Shown here piece after piece: positions 1-10,119 of a stretch of 64,000 nt of DNA. Position 1 is the stretch's first letter. Each line of letters starts with the position of its first letter. Origin of the DNA: Chloroflexota bacterium (GTDB taxonomy: Bacteria > Chloroflexota > UBA6077 > CF-72). The position numbers and the translations under genes were made by a program. Where the stretch lies: positions 24,880-88,879 of the forward strand of contig JAFAOS010000460.1 in NCBI GenBank assembly GCA_019247515.1. The letters run 5' to 3'. The notes beneath the pieces are model-generated. The model searched no databases. It was given only the letters and a program-made list of their open reading frames with translations, and was not told the origin of the DNA.

Positions 1-168
1 TGGAGCGTTGCCAGTTGCCTCGGGTTCACTTGGCATAGTGTGTGTCACATCCTCACGGCTTGGGTCGAGCGGGGATCACCCGCGTGCACGACATTCGGAT
101 GATAGTCCGTCTCGCGGACAGGCCGCGCGCAGCTGGCATCGGCCTTGCTCTAAGCACTGCCGCTTCTC

Positions 169-1362
169 GTGATGGTGCAGGGCTACACGTGGCGCGACAT
201 GCCGCCCGGATTGCGCAAATTCGCGCGTGGCGACGTGTTCGTACACGCGGGCGAGCCCGCGACGACGGTCTTCGTGCTCAAGCGCGGCCATGCGCGGACC
301 TTCCTGCTGAGCGAGGATGGCCAGGACACCACCACCAGCATCCTGTGCGCGCCACAGGTCGTGAGTATCAGCCCGCTGTTATCGCGGCCAACCTACGATG
401 CCTTCGCCGAGGCGCTCGAGCCCGTCGAAGCCTGGGCCTGGCCGGCCGACCGTTTGTCGCGGCTTCTGCTCGTCGATCGAGAGCTGTCAGGTCTCGTGGT
501 CGGCGCACTCTCGCAGCGCCTGGCGCAAGCAGTCGCACTGTTGGGCAACGTCGCGCTGGTCGACGTGACCGAGCGGCTGCACGACGTTCAGTTGCGACTC
601 TCGGATCGCGCCAACGCGCGAGTCGCGATCACCCACCGCACGCTGGCGCAGTTGATCGGCGCTCGACCCGAGACGGTCAGCCGCAGCCTGCACCGACGTC
701 CCGCGTGGGCCTCGCCTGTTGCCGCGCCAGAGGAGCCGACGACCTGCACGTGTGCCACCCGCGACGTGGCGGCCAGCAGCTCGAGCTTCGCCGCGGGTCA
801 GCGCATTCTGCCGCCCGAACCGCACGCCCCGTGCGTGTTCCTCGTGCACGCCGGCGCGGTCCGCCTGTTCCTCGAAGATGGCCGAGGGCGCCAGGTCAGC
901 GTGGACCGCGTCGAGGCGGGGGAATACTTCGGCCTGCCCGCGCTGGCTGCGGCTTCGGCGCCCTCACTCGCCTCCGAGGCGCTGGGCGACGTGCAGTTGT
1001 CGACGTTCGACGCCGGCGCGCTGCTTCGGCTGCTGGATCGGCAGCCTGAGCTCGCCCAGACACTCATGACCCAGGTGGCGGCGCGGATCGAACGCGTCGA
1101 GCGCCGCCTGCGGCGCGCGCACGGCGCCAACGCGTGCACGCGTCTCGCCAGTCTGCTCGACGACCTCGCCGAGCAGGAAGGCGAGCTTCAAGCGGATGGC
1201 TACCGGCTGTTGCCCGCCGGCTGGACGCACGTCGCCCTCGGACGCGAGGTGGGCCTGTGTCGCGAGACGGTCACACGAGCGCTGCGCGCGCTGGCCGTCG
1301 CCGGCCGCGTGCGTCAGCGGCGTCGACGGCTGCTCGTCCGACCGATTCGGGCAGAACTTTAG
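169..1362 (+). CDS. Crp/Fnr-family transcriptional regulator with two cNMP-binding/HTH modules in tandem
   Basis: Two cNMP-type beta-barrel segments and two HTH-like motifs (THRTLAQLIGARPETVSRSLHRR and THVALGREVGLCRETVTRALRAL) in one ORF; GTG start. Confidence 0.8.
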   Translation: MMVQGYTWRDMPPGLRKFARGDVFVHAGEPATTVFVLKRGHARTFLLSEDGQDTTTSILCAPQVVSISPLLSRPTYDAFAEALEPVEAWAWPADRLSRLLLVDRELSGLVVGALSQRLAQAVALLGNVALVDVTERLHDVQLRLSDRANARVAITHRTLAQLIGARPETVSRSLHRRPAWASPVAAPEEPTTCTCATRDVAASSSSFAAGQRILPPEPHAPCVFLVHAGAVRLFLEDGRGRQVSVDRVEAGEYFGLPALAAASAPSLASEALGDVQLSTFDAGALLRLLDRQPELAQTLMTQVAARIERVERRLRRAHGANACTRLASLLDDLAEQEGELQADGYRLLPAGWTHVALGREVGLCRETVTRALRALAVAGRVRQRRRRLLVRPIRAEL

Positions 1363-3110
1363 ACCGCCACGGCTGTGAGCGCCGAGCTTTCAGTCGGCTG
1401 GGGCTCGAGCGCGATGTGGCGAGTGTGGAAGTCCGCAACTCCCTTGCGGTGCGCGATGCTGACAATGGCCGTATCCGGCAGGCGGCACTTGAGCAGCTCG
1501 TACAACTGCTGCTCGGAGTCTTCGTCCAGCGCCGCGGTGGCTTCGTCCAGGAACAGCCACTCGGGCCGCTGCAGGATGGCGCGCGCGATGGCCAGGCGCT
1601 GTTGCTCGCCGCCGCTCATCTGGAGACTCCAGTTGTCGATAGCATCCAGCTTGTCGACGAAGGCGCCCAGGCCCACAGCTTCAAGCGCCTCGCGAATGCT
1701 GGCGTCGTCCACCCCACTCGCGGCGCTCGAGCTGGGGTACAGCGCGGCATCCCGCAGCGAGCCAATCGGCAGGTATGGACGCTGCGGCAGGAACAGCAGG
1801 CGCGCCTCGCGCGGGACGTGGACCTCGCCCTGGCCAAAAGGCCAGATGCCTGCCAGGGCGCGGAACAGGGTGCTCTTGCCGACGCCGGTCGGTCCGCTGA
1901 TCATCACGCGTTCACCTGGTTCGACGGCCAGGCTCAGGTGCGGCACGATCACTCGTCCGTCCGGCAGAGCCAGGTCCAGGTTGTGGGCAGTCACCGCGGC
2001 GCGGCCGTTGGTCACGACGTTGATGCCGGTATGCCGCGCTGCCTGAGCGCGCGCGGCGTCCATGGTGTCCTGGAAGGTCAACAGGCGGTCAACGGTGGCT
2101 TTCCAGTCGGCCAGCGACCCGTAACTCTGGACGAACCATGACAAGGAGCCCTGGACCTGACCAAACGCGTTGCCGATCTGGGTCAGAACGCCGAGGCTGA
2201 TCGCGCCCGAGAAATAGCGTGGCGCGGCCACCAGGATCGGAAAGATGTCGGCCAGCTGGTCGTAACCAGTAGTCAGAAACGTCAGGTTCTTGGTGAAGCG
2301 CATCAGCTGCCACCAGTTCGCGCGAATGCGATCCACCCGCGAGTCGAGGTCGCGTCGTTCGGTCCCTTCGCCGTGGTACAGCGCGACGCCTTCCGAGTTC
2401 TCCCGCAGGCGGACCAGCCCGAAGCGCAGGTCAGCCTCGACGCGCTGCTGCTGGAAGTTGAGCCGAATCAGCGGACGCCCCACGAAGTGCGTCAGGACGC
2501 TGCCGACGATGGCGTACACCACGGCCACCCAGACCATGTAGCCAGGGATCTCGAAATTGACGGCGCCCAGGCTCAGCGCGACGGGCCCCGAGATGACCCA
2601 CAGGATGCCGACGAACGACACCAGCGTGACCACGGAGCCCAGCAGTCCAAAGGCCAGGGTCAACGTGTTGAAGGCAAACATGCGCAGGTCTTCGGCAATA
2701 CGCTGGTCCGGGTTGTCGGCGCGATCTTTACCGATCTCGAGACGGTAATAGGCATGCCCATCGAACCACTGGCTCAGGAACTGACGCGTGAGCCAGATGC
2801 GCCAGCGCATCTGCAGCATCTGCGTGAAATACAGGCGGAACACGGCGCCCACGATGAAGATCGCGGCGAGAATCGAAAATCTCAGAAGTAAAGGCCCGAA
2901 TGACTCGAAGTCCTTGTTCTGGATCGCCTCGAAGAACTCGCGGTTCCAGTCGTTGAGCAGGACGTTGAGGAACACCAGACCCAGGGTCAGGATCACGACG
3001 ATCGACAGTAGGGCGCGCGCCACCCAGCGCTCTTCCGAAGACCAGTAAGGCGCGGCAAGTTTCCAGGCTCGCCGCGTAAAACGCCAGCTGTTAGCGATTC
3101 GCGTAGACAT
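1359..3110 (-). CDS. ABC transporter ATP-binding/permease, SbmA/BacA (YddA)-like family
   Basis: N-terminal TM region with FLNVLLNDWNREFFEAIQNKD and C-terminal NBD with SGPTGVGKSTLFRALAG, LQMSGGEQQRLAIARAIL, LFLDEATAALDE. Confidence 0.85.
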   Translation of the reverse strand: MSTRIANSWRFTRRAWKLAAPYWSSEERWVARALLSIVVILTLGLVFLNVLLNDWNREFFEAIQNKDFESFGPLLLRFSILAAIFIVGAVFRLYFTQMLQMRWRIWLTRQFLSQWFDGHAYYRLEIGKDRADNPDQRIAEDLRMFAFNTLTLAFGLLGSVVTLVSFVGILWVISGPVALSLGAVNFEIPGYMVWVAVVYAIVGSVLTHFVGRPLIRLNFQQQRVEADLRFGLVRLRENSEGVALYHGEGTERRDLDSRVDRIRANWWQLMRFTKNLTFLTTGYDQLADIFPILVAAPRYFSGAISLGVLTQIGNAFGQVQGSLSWFVQSYGSLADWKATVDRLLTFQDTMDAARAQAARHTGINVVTNGRAAVTAHNLDLALPDGRVIVPHLSLAVEPGERVMISGPTGVGKSTLFRALAGIWPFGQGEVHVPREARLLFLPQRPYLPIGSLRDAALYPSSSAASGVDDASIREALEAVGLGAFVDKLDAIDNWSLQMSGGEQQRLAIARAILQRPEWLFLDEATAALDEDSEQQLYELLKCRLPDTAIVSIAHRKGVADFHTRHIALEPQPTESSALTAVAV

Positions 3111-3178
3111 GCTCGTTGATGGCCAACCGTATCCAACCCCCCGTCACGTGACAACGAAATTCGCTTAGCATCGGCGCA

Positions 3179-4471
3179 GTGTCTGACGAAATCGTCGACA
3201 TGCAGGTCCGCCTCACCGCGCGCACCGCGACGCTGCACGCCATCACCGCCGGCCTGGCGCCGACCCTCACTGCCCCCGAGGTGGCCGCCGCGGTCATCCG
3301 CCACGCGCTGCCAGCCGTCGGCGCGAGCGCGGCGACCCTGCTGCTGCGCACCACCGACGGTCAGTCGCTCGAGCGCCTGGTGGCCACCGGCTACACGCAG
3401 GCCGTCTCCGACCAGTACCAGCGTTATCCGATGTCCACCAGCGTGCCGGCGGCAACCGTGGTGCTCACGGGCGAGCCGCTGTGGATCGAATCGGTCGCCG
3501 CGATCGCCGAAAGGTTTGCGTACTATGCCGCGCACCCGACGGGCTTCGCCGCGGCCGCGATCTTGCCTCTGGCGTCCGACCAGGGCGCCGACGGCGTGCT
3601 GGTCCTGGCTTTCGACCAGGAGCGCGTCTTCGACGCCGACGAACGCACCTTCCTGCTTGCGATCGCCGGTCAGTGCGCGGTCGCGCTCCAGCGTGCCCGA
3701 CTGCTCCGCGCCGAGCAGGACTCCCGCGCCAGGGCGGAAGCGGCGCTGCGCACGCGCGACGTGTTCCTCCGCTCGCTGGCGCACGATCTGAAAACACCGC
3801 TCTCGAGTCTGGCATGGCATGCACAGATCATGCGGCGACGCGCGCGAGAGGGACGCCTCAGTCCGGCGGCACTCGAGGACGGGCTGATGGCGATCGAGGC
3901 AACCACCAGCGAAGCAGCCGCCGCGATCGACGAGCTGCACGATCTGGCCCGACTCGGTTCCGGGGAGACGCTCGAGCTGCACCCCGCACGACTGGACCTG
4001 GTCGCCCTGGTGCAGAGCGAGATTGCCGCCCGCAACGACACGGCCCTGGCGCACCTGCGGCTGGACATTCCGCTGCCGAGCGTCGTGGTCGAAGCCGACC
4101 CCGCGCGCATCCGTCGGGTGGTCGCCAACCTGCTGGACAACGCCATCAAGTACAGCCCACCCGACAGCGAAGTGCGGGTGAGCCTGGGACTCGGCCGCGG
4201 CGCGGACGGCGAGCGCTGGGCCACGTTGCAAGTGCAGGACGACGGGCGCGGCATTCCCAACGCAGACCTGCCCCACATCTTCGAGCCCTACCGCCGTGGC
4301 CAGAACGCGGCGCGCGTCGCCGGCGAAGGCCTCGGCCTGGCGATCGTGCAGCGGCTGGTCGAGCTGCACGGCGGCCAGGTGAGCGTCACGAGCACCGAGG
4401 ACGTGGGGAGCACCTTTACGGTGCGACTACCCCACGCCTCCAGCCACGCGACGGCCGAGGGACCAGCCTAG
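3179..4471 (+). CDS. GAF-domain sensor histidine kinase
   Basis: GAF-like N-terminus, H-box FLRSLAHDLKTPLSSL, N-box NLLDNAIKYSPP, G-boxes DDGRGIP and GEGLGLAIVQRLVELHGG. Confidence 0.9.
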   Translation: MSDEIVDMQVRLTARTATLHAITAGLAPTLTAPEVAAAVIRHALPAVGASAATLLLRTTDGQSLERLVATGYTQAVSDQYQRYPMSTSVPAATVVLTGEPLWIESVAAIAERFAYYAAHPTGFAAAAILPLASDQGADGVLVLAFDQERVFDADERTFLLAIAGQCAVALQRARLLRAEQDSRARAEAALRTRDVFLRSLAHDLKTPLSSLAWHAQIMRRRAREGRLSPAALEDGLMAIEATTSEAAAAIDELHDLARLGSGETLELHPARLDLVALVQSEIAARNDTALAHLRLDIPLPSVVVEADPARIRRVVANLLDNAIKYSPPDSEVRVSLGLGRGADGERWATLQVQDDGRGIPNADLPHIFEPYRRGQNAARVAGEGLGLAIVQRLVELHGGQVSVTSTEDVGSTFTVRLPHASSHATAEGPA

Positions 4472-5241
4472 CCGACGTGCTGGGCGGCGGCCGCTGCCGG
4501 CTGATGCGCGTGCAGGAAGCGGCGTATGTGCGCCAGCGCCTGAGCGATCTGCTCCTTTGACTCCTTCCAGGGGTACAGGCTGACTTCGGCATGCGGCGCC
4601 AGGCGTGCGCTTTCCATGGCCACCGCGTACGGATGCGCGGGGACGTCGTCCGGCAGAATCAGAACCGGCGTTTGGCAATTCCGCACGAACTCACGGCTGA
4701 CGGTGAACACGAAGTCCGCATCAGTGCGATACATCGAATTGAGGAAGGCGTCCGCCATCGCCATCGTGATTGTCGGGTCCCGCGCGCACAGGCCGGGCGC
4801 CCACCCTTTGATGTTGTTGTCGTAGAAGAGGTCCGGCATCTCGGGGCGGAAGCCGCTGGGCTGGGCCAGCACCGCCGCGACGATGCGGCCTGGCGCTCGA
4901 CGCAACAGGTTCCAGATGAACGGCCCACCGATACAGAAGCCAAGCACCATGAATTCCTGGACGCCCAGGTGATCCATGAGGCCAAGCTGGTCGTCGGCGT
5001 ACGCGTCCCAGGGCCGGTCGATCTCGAGCGGACCGCTGGACTGACCTCCGTTCGCATTGCGCAGGTCCATCGCGATGCAGCGGTACGCGTCCTTCAGCTC
5101 CTCTATCGCATTGAACGGCGCGTTACCGGTGAAGAAGCCGATATTCGAATTCAGGCCGCCACCCGCGATCAGCAGCAGGGGGAAGCCGGACCCGGCCTCC
5201 TCGTAGTGAATGCGGACGTCGCCTCTCTCGTAGAACGGCAT
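4468..5241 (-). CDS. alpha/beta hydrolase
   Basis: N-terminal IHYEEAGSGFPLLLIAGGG and nucleophile-elbow-like region VLGFCIGGPF. Confidence 0.8.
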   Translation of the reverse strand: MPFYERGDVRIHYEEAGSGFPLLLIAGGGLNSNIGFFTGNAPFNAIEELKDAYRCIAMDLRNANGGQSSGPLEIDRPWDAYADDQLGLMDHLGVQEFMVLGFCIGGPFIWNLLRRAPGRIVAAVLAQPSGFRPEMPDLFYDNNIKGWAPGLCARDPTITMAMADAFLNSMYRTDADFVFTVSREFVRNCQTPVLILPDDVPAHPYAVAMESARLAPHAEVSLYPWKESKEQIAQALAHIRRFLHAHQPAAAAAQHVG

Positions 5242-5253
5242 GCCAGGTCTCCT

Positions 5254-6672
5254 TTAGCTGTCGAGCGTCAGAAACAGATTATTCAACGATTCCGCCAGCG
5301 TCGGGTGCGCAAAGACGCCTTCCTTGATCGTGGTATACGGCAGTCCGCCCATCATCGCCACCTGGAGAACCGCCATGATCTCGCCACCCTCGAGCCCGAG
5401 GATGGCGCAGCCCAGGATCTGTTGCGACTCCGCGTCCACGACCGCCTTCATCACGCCGCGCGTTTCCCCGACCTCGCGCGCCCTGGCCACGCGATCCATG
5501 GGCAACTTCGCCACCCGTACGTTGCGCCCCTGCCTCCGCGCCTCCGTCTCGCTCAGGCCGACCCTGCCCAGTTGCGGGTCGATGAACACGGTATAGGGCA
5601 CCAGTCGCTCGCGCACCGAGGCGTTGCCGCCTTCCAGCACGTTCGCGCGCGCGATTCGAAAATCGTCGTACGAGATGTGGGTAAAAGCGGGTCCGCCGCG
5701 GACGTCGCCCAGCGCGTACACGCCGGGGACGCTGGTCTGGAGTCGATCGTCGGTCCGAATGAAGCCGTGCGCGTCCGGCTGGATGCCCGCGCTGGGCAGA
5801 TCCAGCTGCTCGGTATTGGGAACACGCCCGGTGGCCACCAGCAGGTGTGATCCGTCCAGCCCACGCTCCGCTCCATCCGCCGAACGCACTTTCAGCTGGA
5901 CGCCGTGCGAGTCCCCCGCGACGTGGAGCGCCGTCGTCTCGAGCAGGACTTCCAGTCCGTCCTGTCGCAGAATTTCGGCCACCGCGTCGGCAATGTCCGG
6001 GTCTTCGCGGGGCAGAAGTCGCGGGCCACGCTGCACGAGCGTGACCCGGCTGCCGAAACGACGAAACATCTGACCGAATTCCAGGCCCACGTAGCCTCCG
6101 CCCAGCACGATCAAATGCTCCGGCACGTGGACAAGCTCCATGATGCGCGTCGAATCCAGCCAGTCGATGCCGTCCAGTCCGGGGAGCGACGGCACGGCCG
6201 GCCGCAACCCGGTGTTGATGAACACCAGCCGCGACTCGAACCGACGTCGCGATGGATCAATATTGGGCGACTCCACTTCGACGGCATGCGGTCCGACGAA
6301 ATGCGCCGTTCCGCGCACCAGCGTCAGCCCAGCGGTGTTGTCAATCGAGCGTTGGCTGCCGGCGCGCCAGCTCTGGACGGTGGCTTCCTTGCGCGCATGG
6401 ACGCGCTCCAGGTCGATCTCGATCTGACCGTCGGGCACGTGGACGCCGTACTCCGCCGCTCGGCGAACGACGTCCGCTACACGCGCGCTGGCGACCATCG
6501 TCTTGGTTGGCGTGCAGCCAACGTTGACGCACGTGCCACCCACGTTGGCCGCCTCGACCAGCACTGTTTGCCGACCCGAGCGAGCCAGCTCGCGAGCGAG
6601 CGGCGTGCCGCCCTGACCCGACCCGATGACCAGGGCATCGATGCTCTCGACGCCCGGCTGAGCAGCTGTCAT
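5254..6672 (-). CDS. class I pyridine nucleotide-disulfide oxidoreductase (MerA/Lpd-like, no C-terminal Cys pair)
   Basis: [14 protein letters not shown], redox motif [40 protein letters not shown]. Confidence 0.88.
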   Translation of the reverse strand: MTAAQPGVESIDALVIGSGQGGTPLARELARSGRQTVLVEAANVGGTCVNVGCTPTKTMVASARVADVVRRAAEYGVHVPDGQIEIDLERVHARKEATVQSWRAGSQRSIDNTAGLTLVRGTAHFVGPHAVEVESPNIDPSRRRFESRLVFINTGLRPAVPSLPGLDGIDWLDSTRIMELVHVPEHLIVLGGGYVGLEFGQMFRRFGSRVTLVQRGPRLLPREDPDIADAVAEILRQDGLEVLLETTALHVAGDSHGVQLKVRSADGAERGLDGSHLLVATGRVPNTEQLDLPSAGIQPDAHGFIRTDDRLQTSVPGVYALGDVRGGPAFTHISYDDFRIARANVLEGGNASVRERLVPYTVFIDPQLGRVGLSETEARRQGRNVRVAKLPMDRVARAREVGETRGVMKAVVDAESQQILGCAILGLEGGEIMAVLQVAMMGGLPYTTIKEGVFAHPTLAESLNNLFLTLDS

Positions 6673-6752
6673 AGCGCTAAAAGGCTACTCGGAATTCGCT
6701 GAGCGACGGCTGAGGGGCGCAATGTTGCACACTGTTGACTTGCGGTGAACGC

Positions 6753-7877
6753 GTGAACGAGTACGTCCTGGCGCGTGGCCTTTATCGCGGCGCGATCTGC
6801 CTCGTGGTGCTCGTCGTGCTGATCGCTCTCGGCCTCGAGCTCAAGTGGCTGCTGTTGCAGCTGTTTGCCGCGGGCATGGTCGCCGCGGCAATGTCCCCCG
6901 TCGTCAATTTGATGACCGCCTCGACGCGCGCGCAATCCTGGCGATGGCGGCCGCCGGCCGCCCTGGTGGTCATCGCCGTGTATCTGGTCGTCGGTGGATT
7001 CTTCCTGGTGCTGAGCGCAATTCTGGTCCAGGCGCTGCTCGAGCAGGGCGCCACGCTGGTGCAAGAGGTGCCGCGCATCGCGGCCAAGCTGCAGGACTGG
7101 TACACCGTTCTGAGCGCGCGTTCGACCCTGCTCGCCGAGCTGGACCCGTGGACACTCCTCGGCGGCACACGTGGCATTAGCGAGTGGGCCATTTCGATGC
7201 TCGGCAACGTGTTGAACGCTGCCACGCTGGTGTTTGCAATCTTCGGCGGCGCGATCAACGTCATCTTCGTCCTGTTCGTCGCGCTGTATTTGACACTCGA
7301 CGGCAGCGCGATTTGCGACTACCTGCTGGTATTTCTGCCGCGCAGCCGCCGCGTTCAATCGCGTCGTCTGGTCGGGCAGATCTCGACGCGCCTGGGCCAG
7401 TGGTTCGTCGGCGAGGCCATCGTGTGTTTGATCGTGGGCACCGGCGCCGCCATCGCGTTCGGCATTCTCGGTGTGCCGGGCGCCGCCTTCCTGGGCGTAC
7501 TGTGGGCCGTGGCCGAGTTGATTCCCGGCATTGGACCGTTCATTGCCGCGATTCCGTCGATTGCGCTCGGCTTTATCGGCGGCTTCGAGACCGGCATCGC
7601 CGCGACAGTCTTCACGTTGATCTGGAGCCAGATCGAAAACAACGTCATCGTGCCGCGTGTGATGGGCCACGCCGTCAAGCTCAACCCGCTGGTGGTGCTG
7701 GTAGCGGTCTTCACCGGCTACGAGCTCATCGGTCTGGCGGGCGCGCTGTTCGCGGTGCCGGTGGCCGCCTCACTGGCGGTGATTGTCGACGAGTTCCACC
7801 ACGAGCGGCTCCTCAGCGAACAGGACAGTCTGAACGGACAGACAGTGAGCGCGTGGTCGATCTCCGAGACGAACTGA
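6753..7877 (+). CDS. AI-2E family transporter (PerM-like)
   Basis: Multiple TM segments and C-terminal PGIGPFIAAIP...LIWSQIENNVIVPRVMGHAVKLNPLVVL; GTG start chosen, TTG at 6735 possible. Confidence 0.85.
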   Translation: MNEYVLARGLYRGAICLVVLVVLIALGLELKWLLLQLFAAGMVAAAMSPVVNLMTASTRAQSWRWRPPAALVVIAVYLVVGGFFLVLSAILVQALLEQGATLVQEVPRIAAKLQDWYTVLSARSTLLAELDPWTLLGGTRGISEWAISMLGNVLNAATLVFAIFGGAINVIFVLFVALYLTLDGSAICDYLLVFLPRSRRVQSRRLVGQISTRLGQWFVGEAIVCLIVGTGAAIAFGILGVPGAAFLGVLWAVAELIPGIGPFIAAIPSIALGFIGGFETGIAATVFTLIWSQIENNVIVPRVMGHAVKLNPLVVLVAVFTGYELIGLAGALFAVPVAASLAVIVDEFHHERLLSEQDSLNGQTVSAWSISETN

Positions 7878-9124
7878 ACGCGAACGGCACTCACGTCCAG
7901 CCGGATACGCCGCAGGTCCAGCTGCGGCTCCTCGCGCGCCTGGGTCAGGCGCTGTGCACCGGCGGCGACCCGGTCAGCTCAACGCGCGACGCGTTGTTGC
8001 GTGTCACGAGGACATTCGGCATACAGGACATCGAGATCGGTGTCCTGCCGACGTTGGTCTTCATTCGCGCTGGCCAGGATGCTCCCGCGGTCGAGGTGGC
8101 ATCGGTGGCCGCCTCCGGACCCGACAAGACCCTGCGGCTTGACCAGATCAGCGTGCTGTACGCGATCGTGCGGCAGGTGGAGTCCGGGCGACTCTCAGCA
8201 GTGGACGCCATGGCGCGCGTCGACGAGATGTGGCGATTGCCACCCCGCTTCGGCCTGGCCGCGCGCGTGCTCGGGCATGCGATTCTCGTCGTTGGCCTCG
8301 GGTTGATCCTGACCCCGCGTCTCAACGCGCTGATCTGGTGCGTCGGTCTGGGTCTGCTGGTCGGCCTGGCCAAGGAGCTGGGCGAGCAGTGGGAAACCAC
8401 CGACGTCCTGCTGCCGGTGGTCGCCTCGTTGCTCGTGTCCTTGATCGTCTTTCGGGCGACAATGGCCGGCCAGATCGTCTCGCCGCTGCTGCTCCTGATT
8501 CCGCCGTTGATCACGTTTCTGCCAGGTGGCATGTTGACGACCGCAATGATCGAGCTGGCGGATGGTAATCCGATATCCGGAGCCACTCGGCTCATCGCCG
8601 GCGCCACGCAGGTCCTGCTGCTGGTGTTTGGCATCGTCGCCGGCGAAAGTCTGGTCGGGATCGCGGCCGATCAGGCGTACGCGATACGGACCGACAATCT
8701 CATCGGCTGGTGGGCGCCCGTCGTCGGTCCGCTCGTGTTCGCGATTGGCATCGAGCTGAATTCGGTCGGTCCGCCGCGGTCGCTGCCCTGGCTCATCTTC
8801 GTGGTGTACGTCGCGTGGGCCGGTGAGTCGGTCGGCAGCGCGACCCTCGGCGGCTATGTGGGCGGTTTCTTCGGCGCGCTGGTGATGACTGTCGTGGCGT
8901 ACACCGTGGACCGCTTTCCGAGTGCGCCTCCGTCGCGCGTTCTGTTTTTGCCGGCGTTCTGGCTGCTGGTTCCAGGTTCGCTTGCCGTGGTGAGCGTTGC
9001 CGAGCTGGTGGGCAGCGATCTGGAAGTGTCAGTGGCGAAACTGACCGCGACGGCTTTCACCATCGTGGCGATTGCGCTGGGTGTGCTCGTGGGCGTGGCC
9101 GTCTCGCGCCGAGCGAGGCGATGA
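7853..9124 (+). CDS. threonine/serine exporter (ThrE-like) family protein
   Basis: ThrE-like soluble N-terminal domain followed by two groups of TM helices; FLPGGMLTTAMIELADGNPISGATRLIAG; GTG start overlapping the preceding gene. Confidence 0.75.
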   Translation: MVDLRDELNANGTHVQPDTPQVQLRLLARLGQALCTGGDPVSSTRDALLRVTRTFGIQDIEIGVLPTLVFIRAGQDAPAVEVASVAASGPDKTLRLDQISVLYAIVRQVESGRLSAVDAMARVDEMWRLPPRFGLAARVLGHAILVVGLGLILTPRLNALIWCVGLGLLVGLAKELGEQWETTDVLLPVVASLLVSLIVFRATMAGQIVSPLLLLIPPLITFLPGGMLTTAMIELADGNPISGATRLIAGATQVLLLVFGIVAGESLVGIAADQAYAIRTDNLIGWWAPVVGPLVFAIGIELNSVGPPRSLPWLIFVVYVAWAGESVGSATLGGYVGGFFGALVMTVVAYTVDRFPSAPPSRVLFLPAFWLLVPGSLAVVSVAELVGSDLEVSVAKLTATAFTIVAIALGVLVGVAVSRRARR

Positions 9125-9263
9125 CGCGCGACTCCCTGGGTCGTGTGACGCGGGCCATGCCCCACACTAACATGTCGCAACGTGGACGACTGAATTCGCC
9201 GATCGATTCGACGCTGGGCGCCAGCTGGCTTCGAAGCTGACCGAGCTCGAGGGACCCGACACG

Positions 9264-9827
9264 GTGGTGCTCGGGCTGCCGCGGGGTGGCGTGCCGGTCG
9301 CGTACGAGGTCGCCGTCGCGCTCCGCGCGCCACTCGACGTCTTCGTGGTTCGAAAACTCGGTGTGCCAGGCCACGAGGAGCTGGCGATGGGCGCCATCGC
9401 CTCAGGCGGCGTGCGCGTCGTCAACCGATCGGTCATCGAAGAGCTGGGCATTCCGCGCAGCGTTTTCGACGCGGTGGCTGCTGACGAGCAGCAGGAGCTC
9501 GAGCGGCGCGAGCGGCTGTACCGCGAGCAACGTCCACCACTGGAAGTCCGCAACAAATCGGTGATTGTGACAGACGACGGTCTGGCCACCGGTTCGACGA
9601 TGCGCGCGGCGACCGCGGCGCTGCGGCAGCGCGAGCCCACGCGAATCGTGGTCGCCGCGCCAGTCGCGGCCGCGGCCACCTGCGCCGCGCTGCGGCCGGA
9701 GGTGGACGCCGTTGTGACGGTCATCCAGCCGGAGCCATTCCACGGCGTCGGCGCGTGGTACGCGGACTTCCGCCAGACGACCGACGACGAGGTTCGCGCG
9801 CTGCTCAGCGCGGCGGCGGGAGCGTGA
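9264..9827 (+). CDS. phosphoribosyltransferase family protein (5' end uncertain)
   Basis: PRPP-loop-like VIVTDDGLATGSTMRAA; LPRGGVPVAYEVA; homologous-looking N-terminal residues lie upstream of the first usable start. Confidence 0.75.
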   Translation: MVLGLPRGGVPVAYEVAVALRAPLDVFVVRKLGVPGHEELAMGAIASGGVRVVNRSVIEELGIPRSVFDAVAADEQQELERRERLYREQRPPLEVRNKSVIVTDDGLATGSTMRAATAALRQREPTRIVVAAPVAAAATCAALRPEVDAVVTVIQPEPFHGVGAWYADFRQTTDDEVRALLSAAAGA

Positions 9828-10119
9828 CCGCATCGAGCACCGCACGCGCGTCTTCCAGCATCTTGCGCTGCAAGCCACCCATCGGGTACTCGAGGCCAAC
9901 CACCAGTGTCAGCGCCACGTTGACCTGGTCCAGCGCCGCGCGCGTATCTGGAGTGGAGCCGGCGCGGAGATCGTCGATCAACACGTCGCGCAAACGTGCA
10001 ATGCGTTGCTCCGCGACGTCTACCTCCGCCTTCAGCTCCGCTGGCGGCTTCTGAATCGCGTCATCCAGCAGGTGGAGTGCCTGGCTCCGCAGCTCGAGGG
10101 CCGACGGCTGCTGGCTCAC
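9805..10119 (-). CDS. hypothetical 104-aa helical protein, last gene of formate dehydrogenase operon
   Basis: Start overlaps the stop of the upstream NrfD-like gene by 4 nt; no recognised domain. Confidence 0.55.
   Translation of the reverse strand: MSQQPSALELRSQALHLLDDAIQKPPAELKAEVDVAEQRIARLRDVLIDDLRAGSTPDTRAALDQVNVALTLVVGLEYPMGGLQRKMLEDARAVLDAVTLPPPR

Noticed and set aside
2993-4369. 458-aa minus-strand ORF
   Set aside because: Antisense to the histidine kinase, which has clear H/N/G boxes
5254-6672. Annotation as mercuric reductase merA
   Set aside because: No C-terminal vicinal cysteines, no HMA domain, no mer neighbours
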